A DNA stretch of 64,000 bases, taken from Polyangiaceae bacterium (GTDB taxonomy: Bacteria; Myxococcota_A; Polyangia; Polyangiales; Polyangiaceae). Made by a program: the position numbers and the translations under genes. Below are positions 1 through 9,123 of the stretch, piece by piece; position 1 is the first letter of the stretch; the number at the start of each line of letters is the position of its first letter. The stretch covers positions 124,001 through 188,000 of the forward strand of contig CANJMI010000006.1 of NCBI GenBank assembly GCA_947475525.1, written 5' to 3'. A model generated the notes under the pieces. The model saw nothing but the letters and a program-made list of their open reading frames with translations, had not been told where the DNA came from and did not search any database.

Positions 1-920
1 GTGCCGCGCTCGCTCGATACCGCTTCGGGCATGCGCTCGCCCTGCCCGCCAAGGCTCGGGGCCTGCGCCTTTTCACTGGGCGTGGCGACGCGGCCGATGC
101 GGCTCTCGGGGCTGAGTGGACTGCGCGCAGTCGGCGACGTTTCGTGGTCGGGGCCATGCTCGAGGCCCGGGTGCGGCGCGCCATCGCCTTTCGTTGCGAC
201 CGAGTGACCACGCTCGTCCGTATCGGCGTTGCCCGGTTTTTGCTCGGGTCCCTCGTGGGGGCTTCCGCCGCCGGTCGGCTTCGGGGCGTTCTGGTCGTAC
301 GAGCGGAGGGCGGCTTGGCGCTCCTCTTCGGTGGTGTTTGCGTTGTCCGCGATTCGACTCGCGTTGGGATTGTCCTGCTGATTTGGGTCGAGCGTCGGGT
401 CGTTCTGTACCGCGATTCGCCCGTTCGGAAGGACGGGTGCGAGGGGCGGTGCGGGCGGCAGCGGCGCGGCTGGCGCCTCGAGCTTCGGGGGAGGCTTTGG
501 CGCTTCGCCCGGCGGCGTTGGGGGGGCGGCCTTTTTTTCCGGCTCGGGCTCGGGCTTGGGTGGCGCTGGCACCTCCGCTGCTTTCGGCTCGGCCGTCGGT
601 TGGGCCGTGGGGACGGGCAGCGGACCCGGTTCTACCTCGGACGGTGAGGAGGCTTCATCGGGTACGCCGGGACTCGCTTCGGTTGGAGGCAGCGGCGGCG
701 CCTCGTCGAGAATCTCAATCTCGCTCGGTCCGCTCGAGCCGTCGACGGACGCTGCAACTTGCGAGCGCACGCCGCGCGAAAACCGCAGGATCGAGGCCCG
801 TTCGGCCACGTTGACCGCCATCTCGGATGCACCCGTCCCGCCGCCAAGATGCAGCATCGCTGCTGCGGGCAGCCACAGCAGGATCGGAATATGGGCTTCT
901 CGAAGCTTGCTGCGCGACAT
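1..920 (-). CDS. Proline-rich TonB-like/AgmX-like envelope protein, C-terminus off the left edge
   Basis: The frame opens with ATG at 920-918 and stays open to base 1, so 306 codons are visible and the C-terminus lies outside the window. Residues about 10-30 form a hydrophobic stretch (IPILLWLPAAAMLHLGG) that could be a single membrane anchor. Residues about 70-165 are rich in Pro, Glu and Ala, with runs such as PKPEPEPEKK. A polar segment follows (GRIAVQNDPTLDPNQQDN). N-terminal anchor, stiff Pro-rich spacer and polar region is the layout of periplasm-spanning TonB-like energy transducers and of myxobacterial AgmX-type proteins. The family call is inference, because the diagnostic C-terminal domain is missing. 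It is transcribed alone, leftwards. That the frame is real is well supported by amino-acid composition; the function is not. Confidence 0.65.
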   Translation of the reverse strand, partial: MSRSKLREAHIPILLWLPAAAMLHLGGGTGASEMAVNVAERASILRFSRGVRSQVAASVDGSSGPSEIEILDEAPPLPPTEASPGVPDEASSPSEVEPGPLPVPTAQPTAEPKAAEVPAPPKPEPEPEKKAAPPTPPGEAPKPPPKLEAPAAPLPPAPPLAPVLPNGRIAVQNDPTLDPNQQDNPNASRIADNANTTEEERQAALRSYDQNAPKPTGGGSPHEGPEQKPGNADTDERGHSVATKGDGAPHPGLEHGPDHETSPTARSPLSPESRIGRVATPSEKAQAPSLGGQGERMPEAVSSERG

Positions 921-977
921 GGACCTGGGACCGAGCCCGTCTCAGTTTAGCGGTTCCACGGCCATCTGCCGTGCAAT

Positions 978-1820
978 TCAGACCTTCGTTATCGCGTCCC
1001 AATTCTCGGCGATTTCGTTGGCCGTCCACACCTCGTTTCCGTCTTTGAACTTTCCCTTCGCTTCGACGACTTTGTACGCGTACATGCGGCTGCCGCTGAC
1101 GGCGAGCACATGGCCTGTGCGGTCGGCGCACAGGGGTGAGGCGAGAAAGAGCACCGCGGGGGCGATGTGTTCCGGCGTCAGCGTGTCGATGCCCTGAAAC
1201 ATCGGGAGGTCATCGGTCATGCGCGTCTTCGCGATAGGGGCGATCGCGTTGACGGTGATGCGGTGCTTCTGGAGCTCGATCGCGGCAGTGCGCGTCAGTC
1301 CGTAAATACCCGCCTTCGCGGCTGCGTAGTTCGCTTGCCCGAAGTTGCCGAGTAGGCCGGAGACGCTGGTCGTGTTGACGATGCGGCCGCCCTCCCCCTG
1401 CGCCATCAGCTGCTTTGCCGCGGCTTGCGTGCACAGGAAGGTGCCTTTCAAATGCACCGCGATGACCGAGTCCCACATCTCTTCGGTCATCTTCATCAGC
1501 GACTTGTCGCGCACGATGCCCGCATTGTTGACGAGCACGTCGAGCCGACCGAACGCGGTCACCGCGGCCAAGACGATGCGGTGCGCACCCTCCGCCGTAG
1601 CCACGCTGTCGAAGTTCGCGACGGCCTCCCCGCCCGCGGCGCAGATCTCCGCCACCACTGCGTTCGCTGCGGCATCATCGGCTCCGACTCCGTCGCGTGC
1701 CCCACCGACATCGTTGACGACGACCTTCGCGCCTTCACTCGCCAAGAGCTTGGCTTCCGCGCGACCGATGCCTCCGCCCGCGCCCGTCACTACGACCACT
1801 TTTCCGTCGAGAAGTCCCAT
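978..1820 (-). CDS. Short-chain dehydrogenase/reductase (SDR)
   Basis: A 280-residue classical SDR. The dinucleotide-binding motif TGAGGGIG is at residues 12-19, NNAG at 98-101, and the catalytic set Ser152, Tyr165, Lys169 (YAAAK) is complete. Asp37 after the second strand (VVVNDVGG) fits the peroxisomal multifunctional enzyme type 2 / 3-hydroxyacyl-CoA dehydrogenase-like branch, where NAD is the usual cofactor, but 3-oxoacyl-ACP reductase activity cannot be excluded. The substrate is therefore open; a role in acyl-CoA or polyketide metabolism is likely. The ATG start at 1820 sits directly before the conserved first strand. It stands alone, divergent from metG across 196 bp with no other feature. 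Confidence 0.88.
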   Translation of the reverse strand: MGLLDGKVVVVTGAGGGIGRAEAKLLASEGAKVVVNDVGGARDGVGADDAAANAVVAEICAAGGEAVANFDSVATAEGAHRIVLAAVTAFGRLDVLVNNAGIVRDKSLMKMTEEMWDSVIAVHLKGTFLCTQAAAKQLMAQGEGGRIVNTTSVSGLLGNFGQANYAAAKAGIYGLTRTAAIELQKHRITVNAIAPIAKTRMTDDLPMFQGIDTLTPEHIAPAVLFLASPLCADRTGHVLAVSGSRMYAYKVVEAKGKFKDGNEVWTANEIAENWDAITKV

Positions 1821-2016
1821 GCGGCCCGCACCCTACACCGATGCGCTCGCGTCGCGGGAGCAGGTTCGTCACGCGGGGCTGCGCGGTTTTCGACTATGCT
1901 GCGGCCGCCTGTGAAAGGGTCCCGCCGACGGCCCTGCCGCCTTCTCTCACGTCGACGATGACGCCCGCATCCGCACGCACCCGCACGCTGACACCCCACC
2001 CCTGCGCGAACTACCG

Positions 2017-4035
2017 ATGAGCACGTATTACGTCACCACGCCGATCTATTACATCAACGACGTTCCGCATCTCGGCAGCGCCTACACGACCGTCGTGTGC
2101 GATGTGCTCAAGCGTTACCGAGCGCTCCGCGGGGACGATGCGTTTTTTCTCACCGGCACCGACGAGCACGGACTCAAGATACAGCGCGCCGCAGAGGAGC
2201 GCGGGATCGCACCGAAGGCACTTGCGGACGACGTGAGCCGCGTCTTCGAGGAAACGTGGCCGAAGCTCGGCTGTGAGCCCAATGACTTCATCCGGACGAG
2301 CTCGGAGCGTCACAAGCGCGGGGTGCAAGAGCTGTGGCGTCGCATCGCCGCAAACGGCGACATCTACCTTGGGCACTACGAGGGGCTCTACTGCGTCGGT
2401 TGCGAAGGCTACTACACCGAGAAGGAACTCGAGCAGCCCGGCAATCGTTGCCCGATCCACAAGGCGCCGGCCGAAGTCGTCAAAGAGGAGAGCTACTTCT
2501 TTCGACTCGCGAGCTACGGCGAGCGCCTGCTGAAATTTTACGAAGACCATCCTTCGTTCGTCGAACCCGAAGGTCGCATGAACGAAGTGAAGAGCTTCGT
2601 TACGGCAGGCCTGCAAGACCTCTCCGTGTCACGCACGACGTTCGATTGGGGCGTACCCGTTCCGGGCGACCCGAAGCACGTCATGTACGTGTGGTTCGAT
2701 GCGCTCTCGAACTATTGGACGGCGCTCCAAGATCCGGAATCTCAAGCAAAATACTGGCCGGCGAGTGTGCACGTCGTGGGCAAAGACATCCTGCGGTTTC
2801 ACGCGATTTATTGGCCAGCGTTCTTGATGGCGGCGGGTTTCTCGGACGACGAGTTGCCGCGCAAGGTGCTCGCGCATGGCTTCCTCACCTATGGCGGCCA
2901 CAAGATGAGCAAATCGCTGCGAAACACGGTAAGCCCGGTGGCGCTTGCCGAAGCGGTGTCGCCGACGGTCGGGGTCGATGTCGTTCGCTATTGCTTGATG
3001 CGCTCGATCTCGTTCGGTCAAGACGGAGACTTTTCTATCGACGATGTGCTCGGGCGCTATGGCACCGATCTCGGCAACACGTTCGGCAATCTTCTCCATC
3101 GCATCCATCCATTCGCCGGGGAAACGCTCGCGGTTGCGAACGACGGGCCGCTCGAGACCGGGCTGCGCGAGGCGGCGAAGAATGCGGCGCGCGCGGCGGC
3201 AGAAGCGTTCGATGCAAGCTCGCCTACCCGCGCCCTCGAGGCGATCTGGGTGGGGCTGATGGCGGCCAACGCTTACGTCGACAAGGTTGCACCTTGGGCT
3301 CTGCGCAAGCAAGGCGATGAGACGCGCGTCTCCGCGGTCGTGACTGCGATGGCCGAGGTCCTCGAGGCCTATACGGTGATGGTCGCGCCGGTGATGCCGA
3401 AAGTCGCGGCGCTGATGCGCGAGCAACTCGGCCTCGCGGCGGTCGCGCCGGTGGTGGGTCGCGACGCGTGGCCGTTCGAGGTGCCGACGCGGCGGGAAGG
3501 GAGCCGTCTCATCAAAGGCGAGCCGGTGTTCCCGCGGCACGACAAAGACGTCGCCGCAGCGATAAAGCAGCAATTTACGCCACCGAAAGCAGAGATCACG
3601 CCCGTGACCATGGTGACCGAGAAGCCGACCGCCGTTGCTGGAGCGCCCGCTCTTGGCGCCCCGACGGCTCCCGAGACGAAGCCCGAGACGGCTCCCGAGA
3701 CGAAGCCCGAGATCACTTACGAAGACTTCGCGGCGATCGATCTGCGGGTCGGCGTGGTCGTCCAGGCCGAGCGCATCCCGCGCAAAGACCGCCTGCTGTC
3801 GCTCAAGGTCGATGTAGGCGAAGCCGAGCCGCGGAGCATCATCGCGGGGATCGCTCTCGCGTACGCGCCCGAGGAGGTTCTCGGCAAGCGCATCGCTGTC
3901 CTCTGCAACTTGGCGCCGCGCGACTTCGGTAAAGGCCTGATCTCGCATGGCATGCTGATGGCTGCGTCGCACGGCACGGTGCTCAAGCTTGTGGCCGTGC
4001 CGGACGAGCTGCCGCCCGGTTCGCCGATCAAGTAA
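2017..4035 (+). CDS. metG: Methionyl-tRNA synthetase with C-terminal tRNA-binding domain
   Basis: Charges tRNA-Met with methionine in the cytoplasm; essential for translation. A 672-residue class I synthetase. The HIGH-type motif reads HLGS (18-21) and the second signature is KMSKS (296-300). The zinc knuckle ligands appear to be Cys126, Cys129, Cys145 and His148, so this knuckle has a CxxC...CPIH form. A linker with TAPETKPE repeats (about 540-565) leads into a complete EMAP-II/Trbp111-like tRNA-binding domain from about residue 566 to the end, as in the dimeric E. coli-type enzyme. The start matches the family N-terminus (YYVTTPIYYIND). It is a single gene, convergent with the small lipoprotein downstream. 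Confidence 0.97.
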   Translation: MSTYYVTTPIYYINDVPHLGSAYTTVVCDVLKRYRALRGDDAFFLTGTDEHGLKIQRAAEERGIAPKALADDVSRVFEETWPKLGCEPNDFIRTSSERHKRGVQELWRRIAANGDIYLGHYEGLYCVGCEGYYTEKELEQPGNRCPIHKAPAEVVKEESYFFRLASYGERLLKFYEDHPSFVEPEGRMNEVKSFVTAGLQDLSVSRTTFDWGVPVPGDPKHVMYVWFDALSNYWTALQDPESQAKYWPASVHVVGKDILRFHAIYWPAFLMAAGFSDDELPRKVLAHGFLTYGGHKMSKSLRNTVSPVALAEAVSPTVGVDVVRYCLMRSISFGQDGDFSIDDVLGRYGTDLGNTFGNLLHRIHPFAGETLAVANDGPLETGLREAAKNAARAAAEAFDASSPTRALEAIWVGLMAANAYVDKVAPWALRKQGDETRVSAVVTAMAEVLEAYTVMVAPVMPKVAALMREQLGLAAVAPVVGRDAWPFEVPTRREGSRLIKGEPVFPRHDKDVAAAIKQQFTPPKAEITPVTMVTEKPTAVAGAPALGAPTAPETKPETAPETKPEITYEDFAAIDLRVGVVVQAERIPRKDRLLSLKVDVGEAEPRSIIAGIALAYAPEEVLGKRIAVLCNLAPRDFGKGLISHGMLMAASHGTVLKLVAVPDELPPGSPIK

Positions 4036-4077
4036 GAGGCGCGCCGTCGGGTCGGGCGGTGAGGTAGGGACGCGGAG

Positions 4078-4500
4078 TCAGGGCGTCGGGACACGCTCGA
4101 TGGAACCCGTACCGCGCCAAGGCTCGTTTTTGCAGTCGAATAACAGGCGATTCGGTCCGCTGAAGCGCGCCCATGACTCGTACTCGAGACCTTGGCCGTC
4201 GCTTAGCCAGATGCGGAACGTGTCGCCGACCGGCGGCTCGATCCGGTAGGTGCGATCGAACGTGAAGTCCGGAGTGGTGCTTTTCATGTGGCCATTCGCG
4301 AACGTGGCGAGGACGCGCCCCGTTTGAATTGCGGCGAGGAGCGCGCCTGTCATTGGCTGAGTTGGCGTGTAGTTCGAAAGCTGCCAGGTCCCGGCGAGGG
4401 CTGCATCCACGCTGAGCCGAGCTTGTTCGTCCGCGCTCGGGCCGACGTCACGCGGGTGCACGCAGCCGGCGAGCGCCAAGAGAAGGATCCAGAGCCGCAT
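4078..4500 (-). CDS. Small lipoprotein of unknown function
   Basis: A 140-residue protein with a short signal peptide and lipobox LALAGC ending at Cys13, so probably an outer- or inner-membrane lipoprotein. The mature part has alternating hydrophobic and aromatic residues (TWQLSNY, DRTYRIEP, FRIWLSDG) consistent with a small beta-rich, lipocalin-like fold; that fold is inference. I do not recognise a named family. It lies just downstream of xseA on the same strand (9 bp after the xseA stop is its ATG), so it may be co-transcribed with xseA. Confidence 0.7.
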   Translation of the reverse strand: MRLWILLLALAGCVHPRDVGPSADEQARLSVDAALAGTWQLSNYTPTQPMTGALLAAIQTGRVLATFANGHMKSTTPDFTFDRTYRIEPPVGDTFRIWLSDGQGLEYESWARFSGPNRLLFDCKNEPWRGTGSIERVPTP

Positions 4501-4509
4501 TGCGCGAGT

Positions 4510-5913
4510 CTACACGGTTTCGATTGGAGTCGTTGACTCCACACGCGCCGTGAGGCGACCGTCTTCGAGTCGCACCTCGACGACATCTCCTACGGAAACG
4601 TCGCTCGCCTTGCGAAGAACGCGCCCTCCTGCGGTCGTGGCGAGGGCGTAACCGCGGCCGAGCACCGCGAGCGGTGACATCGCGTCAAGCCTGCCCGCTT
4701 CGCTCGCGAGCGCGCCTGCCCCCACCGCGATACGACGTCGCATCGCGGTGACCAAGCGGGGCCGCAGCGGGGCGAGCTCTTCTCGTGCCGCGCCGAGCAC
4801 GCGACGAGGGTGCTGCGCTTCGAGCCGACGGGTGTCCGAGATCCACGCGTCGCGCCGTCGACGCAACTTCAGCCCCATCGCGCGTTCGAGCCGAGTGAGT
4901 GCGTCATCGATGCGTTGAGCCTCCTCGAGAAGGCGGCGGCGCGGCTCGCCGAGGCGGCGTTCGAGGCGGATCATTCGCTCGCGATCGCGGGTCAGTCGAT
5001 GCTGAATTGCGCGGCTCAGGCGCTCGCCCAAGTGCCCGAGGGCTTCGAGGCGCTCGCGCGAGTCCGGCACCAAAATTTCGGCGGCCTGCGATGGCGTAGC
5101 GGCGCGCACGTCGGCTACGAGATCACAGAGTGAGATGTCGACTTCATGTCCAACCGCCGTGACGACCGGCGTCGTTGCCGCCGCGATCGCGCGGACCAGG
5201 GTTTCATCGTTGTAGGCGGCAAGATCTTCGAGCGAGCCACCTCCTCGGGTGATCACGATGGCGTCGATGCCGGGCAGGCGGTCGGCCCAGCGGAGTGCAC
5301 GCGCAATTCGCTCGCCGGCGCCCGGCCCTTGCACCGGCGTTGGCACGAGCAGGATCTCCACAGGTCCGCGTGAAAATGCGACTCGACACACGTCGTGGAT
5401 CGCGGCGCCATCACGGCTCGTCAGGACCGCGATCCGCTTTGGCTCGCGCGGCAGCGGCTTCTTCTTCTCGCGATCGAAGAGGCCTTCCGCCTGGAGCTTC
5501 GCTTTCAATTGCTCGAGAGCTTCGAGCAGTTCCCCGCGACCCGCCTCAAGGACCGCTTCGAGGACGAGCTGAAGTCGGCCGCGCGGCGCGTACACGGTGA
5601 CGCGTCCTTCGACAACGACGCGCTCCCCTTCGGCCAATCGGCTGCCCCCACGCGAGGTCGCTCCGCGGTACATGACGCAGTCGACGATCGCGTCTTCTCG
5701 CTCGTCCTTCAGAGTAAAATAAACGTGGCCGCTCGAAGCGCGGTGAAGGCCGCTGACCTCGCCGCACACGCGAACGTTTTGAGTGGCTCCCTCGACGAGC
5801 TGCTTCAGCATCCGATCGAGCGCCGCAACGCCGAGCACCTCGCGCTCTTCCCGCGGGCCAGGCCCGGCGCCGAACGCGATCTCGAATTGCGGGGGGGAGA
5901 CACGCTTGACCAC
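4510..5913 (-). CDS. xseA: Exodeoxyribonuclease VII large subunit
   Basis: The catalytic large subunit of ExoVII degrades single-stranded DNA in both directions during repair. An N-terminal OB-fold (VRVCGEVSG...GHVYFTLKD) is followed by the exonuclease VII core with PKRIAVLTSRDGAAIHD, then VITRGGGSLEDL and GHEVDISLCD, all family signatures. A long coiled-coil region and a small C-terminal beta domain follow. From GTG at 5913 the product is 467 residues, close to the E. coli enzyme. An ATG at 6021 would add 36 unsupported residues and overlap the divergent lipoprotein gene, so the internal start is preferred. No xseB is seen nearby. Confidence 0.93.
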   Translation of the reverse strand: MVKRVSPPQFEIAFGAGPGPREEREVLGVAALDRMLKQLVEGATQNVRVCGEVSGLHRASSGHVYFTLKDEREDAIVDCVMYRGATSRGGSRLAEGERVVVEGRVTVYAPRGRLQLVLEAVLEAGRGELLEALEQLKAKLQAEGLFDREKKKPLPREPKRIAVLTSRDGAAIHDVCRVAFSRGPVEILLVPTPVQGPGAGERIARALRWADRLPGIDAIVITRGGGSLEDLAAYNDETLVRAIAAATTPVVTAVGHEVDISLCDLVADVRAATPSQAAEILVPDSRERLEALGHLGERLSRAIQHRLTRDRERMIRLERRLGEPRRRLLEEAQRIDDALTRLERAMGLKLRRRRDAWISDTRRLEAQHPRRVLGAAREELAPLRPRLVTAMRRRIAVGAGALASEAGRLDAMSPLAVLGRGYALATTAGGRVLRKASDVSVGDVVEVRLEDGRLTARVESTTPIETV

Positions 5914-6030
5914 GGCCTTTATGCATAGCCGATCCGTGCGGCCGAGGGGAGGACCCCGCAACGACCCCGTGCGAGCGTGAACGCCACCGTCGCCATAGCG
6001 ACTTACGAAAGGACGAGGCATGCTGCCCGC

Positions 6031-6987
6031 GTGCGACTCCCCCCCAGCATCTTTGCGGTTGTTGTGTCATCCACGCTCGGGTGGGGCTGCGGCACGGACA
6101 GCCCGTCCGCGAGCGGCGGCGGCACCACGAGCGCACCTCCTGAGATCGGCACCGTCGAAGCCTTCGCCGAGTTGACCGGTTCGAGCGAGGGGCTCGCTTT
6201 CGGCCCGGGCCCTGACGGCAGCACCGTGCTCTACGTCGGCTCGCGTGACGGGAAAATCGTCCGCGTCGCAGCGGATGGAAGCGTGAGCAACGTGGTCGCA
6301 CTCCCCCACCCTGTCGGCCTCGCGTCGAGCGCAGACGGGACCTTGCTCGCGTGCGGCAGCGCCGACGAAAGCGACAACGCTCCCACGGTCATCTGGCGCA
6401 TCACGAAAGAGGGCGAGAAGTCTGTCCTCGTCGACGGCGGCGCGGAGCCGTTTCAGCAAACGAACTTCGTCGCGGTCGCCCCGAATGGATCCATCCTCTT
6501 CACCGACTCGAAGGCGAACCGCATCTACCGCGCCGACGGCGATGGCACGCACCTTCAACTCGTCAGCGACAGCGTCTCGTTTCCGAACGGCATCGCGTTC
6601 TCGAAGGACGGCGCCACGGCGTACGTCGCATCTTGGGACGCCAAAAAAGTGATGGCCTTTCCGTCCGGCGCGGACGGCACGTACGGTACCCCAGCCGTGT
6701 TTTCGAACGATGTGCCGAGCGTCGATGGCATCGCCACGTTCGCGTCCGGGGATTTGCTCTACATTGCGACTGGAGACGGGGTCCTTCGCTACGGCCAGAA
6801 CGGAGTAAAAACGACCTACGCCCCCGCCCCAGCGATCGGCCTGCCTGCCAATGGCGCATTCGGTGTCGGCGCGTTCGGCGAAGGCTGGGTGTACATCACG
6901 AGCCTCATCAGCAAGACGCTCTGGCGAGTCTACGTTGGCGAAGCGGGCGCACCACTGCCGGCAGGCTCAGCGAGCGCGGCACCGTGA
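6031..6987 (+). CDS. SMP-30/gluconolactonase-like beta-propeller lipoprotein
   Basis: Secreted or membrane-anchored beta-propeller of about 318 residues. GTG at 6031 gives a signal peptide ending in a Cys (TLGWGCG), a plausible lipobox. Repeated blades have the pattern GLAFGPG.., GLASSADGTLLACG, FVAVAPNGSILFTDSKANRIYR and NGIAFSKDGATAYVASWDAKKV, written here in part; the last two match SMP-30/gluconolactonase/strictosidine-synthase-like propellers. The enzymatic activity is unknown, since lactonase residues cannot be assigned by eye. An upstream ATG at 5977 would run the gene into the xseA promoter region. It stands 78 bp upstream of accC on the same strand. Confidence 0.82.
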   Translation: MRLPPSIFAVVVSSTLGWGCGTDSPSASGGGTTSAPPEIGTVEAFAELTGSSEGLAFGPGPDGSTVLYVGSRDGKIVRVAADGSVSNVVALPHPVGLASSADGTLLACGSADESDNAPTVIWRITKEGEKSVLVDGGAEPFQQTNFVAVAPNGSILFTDSKANRIYRADGDGTHLQLVSDSVSFPNGIAFSKDGATAYVASWDAKKVMAFPSGADGTYGTPAVFSNDVPSVDGIATFASGDLLYIATGDGVLRYGQNGVKTTYAPAPAIGLPANGAFGVGAFGEGWVYITSLISKTLWRVYVGEAGAPLPAGSASAAP

Positions 6988-7065
6988 GCCCGGTGGCTCC
7001 GCGCAAGAGTGGAGTCGCGCGTGGATGCTTCGCGAACCGTGCGAGGCTGTGTTAACTCTCCTTCC

Positions 7066-8559
7066 GTGTTCCGCAAGGTCTTGATCGCCAACCGCGGCGA
7101 AATCGCCGTTCGAGTCATTCGCACCCTTCGCGAAATGGGCATCGCGTCCGTCGCCGTATTCAGCGACGCCGACCGCGAAGCCCTCCACGTGAGGCTCGCG
7201 GACGAGGCTATCCACATCGGTCCGCCCCTCGTGCGAGAGAGCTACCTCTGCATCGACAAAGTCATCGCTGCGGCGCAGCGCACCGGCGCCGAGGCGATTC
7301 ACCCGGGTTATGGCTTTTTGTCGGAAAACGCTGCATTCGCGCAAGCATGTGCCGACGCGGGGATCGCGTTCGTGGGTCCCCCGGCGGCGGCCATATCGGC
7401 GATGGGCAGCAAGACCGAGGCTCGCGCGCGCATGATCGAGGCGGGTGTTCCGGTCGTCCCCGGCGGTAGCGCGGACACCCTCGAGGAGGCCCGCGAGACG
7501 GCCCGGCGCATCGGCTACCCCGTGATGGTGAAGGCGGCGATGGGCGGCGGCGGCAAGGGGATGCGGCTGTGCCTGCACGAAGCGGACCTCGAGCGAGCCG
7601 TCGACCGCGCGCGGAGCGAGGCGGAGAAGGCTTTCGGCGACGGTAAGGTCTACCTCGAGAAGGCGATCATGAAGCCGCGCCATGTCGAGATTCAGGTGCT
7701 CGGCGACAAACATGGCAACGTCGTCCACCTGTTCGAACGCGACTGCTCGATTCAGCGGCGTCACCAGAAGGTCGTCGAAGAAACGCCGTGCCCTGCTGGA
7801 AATCCGGCACTGATCGCGGCCATGGGGGATGTGGCTGTGCGGGCCGCCAAGGCCGTCGATTATTGCTCGGCGGGGACGATCGAGTTCTTGCTCGACCAGG
7901 ACGGATCCTTCTACTTCCTCGAGATGAACACCCGGCTTCAAGTGGAGCATCCGATCACCGAGTGGGTGACGGGCATCGACCTCGTCCGGGAGATGGTGCG
8001 CGTGACCGCAGGCGAGCCTCTCGGTTACGGCCAGGACGACATCGTGCGCCGCGGCGCTTCGATCGAGTGTCGGATCTACGCGGAGGATCCGGCAACGGGG
8101 TTCTTGCCGAGTCCGGGCCGCATCACGGCGCTCGTGACACCGAGCGGTCCTTTCGTGCGCGATGACGGCGGCGCGTATCCCGGCGCGGAAGTGTCCAGCC
8201 ACTACGACCCGTTGGTCAGCAAATTGAGCGTTTGGGCGCCTACGCGCGCGCTCGCGGTCGAACGGATGCGGCGGGCTTTGAGCGAATATGTCGTGACCGG
8301 GATCCGCACGAACCTGCCGTTTCATGATCGGCTCTTTCGGCAAGCGGACTTCGTGGCGGGCAACTACCACACGGGCTTCATCGACGAGCACAAGGCTGAG
8401 CTCCTGCAAGGCAAGGAGACGCCGACCGATGAGGCCACGCTGGCGGTCGCACTCGCCGTCGCGATGTCCCAGAAACGCAAGCGCGTCGAACCCATCGCTC
8501 AAGGGAACTCGGGCGTGTCGCCCTGGCTCGCTCAGCATCGCACCCGTCAGCTTCGCTGA
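7066..8559 (+). CDS. accC: Biotin carboxylase subunit of an acetyl-/acyl-CoA carboxylase
   Basis: ATP-dependent carboxylation of biotin carried on a carrier protein, the first half-reaction of acetyl- or acyl-CoA carboxylases. GTG at 7066 places the family N-terminus (FRKVLIANRGEIAVR) at residue 2; 497 residues, about 50 more than E. coli AccC. The ATP-grasp glycine loop (AAMGGGGKGMR) follows Lys156, and the catalytic signature EMNTRLQVEH is at 286-295. The extra length is a C-terminal tail. No biotin carrier or carboxyltransferase gene is near, so the partner subunits must be elsewhere. It could serve propionyl- or other acyl-CoA carboxylase rather than fatty-acid synthesis. Confidence 0.94.
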   Translation: MFRKVLIANRGEIAVRVIRTLREMGIASVAVFSDADREALHVRLADEAIHIGPPLVRESYLCIDKVIAAAQRTGAEAIHPGYGFLSENAAFAQACADAGIAFVGPPAAAISAMGSKTEARARMIEAGVPVVPGGSADTLEEARETARRIGYPVMVKAAMGGGGKGMRLCLHEADLERAVDRARSEAEKAFGDGKVYLEKAIMKPRHVEIQVLGDKHGNVVHLFERDCSIQRRHQKVVEETPCPAGNPALIAAMGDVAVRAAKAVDYCSAGTIEFLLDQDGSFYFLEMNTRLQVEHPITEWVTGIDLVREMVRVTAGEPLGYGQDDIVRRGASIECRIYAEDPATGFLPSPGRITALVTPSGPFVRDDGGAYPGAEVSSHYDPLVSKLSVWAPTRALAVERMRRALSEYVVTGIRTNLPFHDRLFRQADFVAGNYHTGFIDEHKAELLQGKETPTDEATLAVALAVAMSQKRKRVEPIAQGNSGVSPWLAQHRTRQLR

Positions 8560-8602
8560 GCGCGGCGCAAACCGCTCGGTCTCGCGGATGCACGCAGGAC
8601 GG

Positions 8603-9055
8603 CTAGCGAATGGGGCGACCGAGTCCGCGTTTGTCGAGCCACTGCTGCAGTACGATCGCGGCCGACGCGCTGTCGACGCTCGCCATCACCGCGCGCCCTT
8701 TTTTTCCTTGTTCATGGAGGCGCCGCGTCGCCTCTACCGTGGTCAAGCGCTCGTCGACGAGCTCGACCTCGCAGCCGGTCGTGTCCGCGAGTTTCTGGCA
8801 AAACCGGACCGCGCGCTGCGCCGACACCCCTTCGGTTCCGCGCATGTCGAGCGGCAAGCCCACCAAGAAACGAGCGATGCGCTCTTCGCGGGCAAGGGAG
8901 CCGAGCGCCTGCAAGAGCGCCTTCAAGCTCGACCCGTCGAGCGCCGTGCGTGGATGCGCGAGCAAGCCGAGATCGTCCGAGACGGCGAGGCCGACGCGGA
9001 CTTTGCCGAGATCGATGGCCGCGACGCGGGCCCGGGAGTGACCTTCTCGAGACAT
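8603..9055 (-). CDS. ruvX: RuvX/YqgF-family RNase H-fold nuclease
   Basis: A 150-residue RNase H-fold protein. The family motifs are all present: AIDLGKVRVGLAVSDD near the N-terminus (first catalytic Asp), FLVGLPLDMRGTEG in the middle, VDERLTTVEA (catalytic Glu region), and VDSASAAIVLQQWLD near the end with the last Asp. Members act in pre-16S rRNA 5' processing (YqgF) or as putative Holliday junction resolvases; sequence alone does not decide between them. It is convergent with accC and divergent from hisS, with about 68 bp between starts. Confidence 0.93.
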   Translation of the reverse strand: MSREGHSRARVAAIDLGKVRVGLAVSDDLGLLAHPRTALDGSSLKALLQALGSLAREERIARFLVGLPLDMRGTEGVSAQRAVRFCQKLADTTGCEVELVDERLTTVEATRRLHEQGKKGRAVMASVDSASAAIVLQQWLDKRGLGRPIR

Positions 9056-9123
9056 GGTTTTTCGGGGGGTTCAGCCCTCCAGAGCTTGACCCAGCGCCTT
9101 GCTCCTACCATAAGCCGGCCTGC

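Noticed and set aside
5977-6030. Longer start for the SMP-30-like lipoprotein (ATG at 5977)
   Set aside because: It would place 18 polar residues before the signal peptide; GTG at 6031 gives a proper lipoprotein signal.
6967-8538. Long open frame antisense to accC (over 500 codons)
   Set aside because: The sense strand encodes a complete biotin carboxylase; the antisense frame is an effect of the GC-rich third position and has no family wording.
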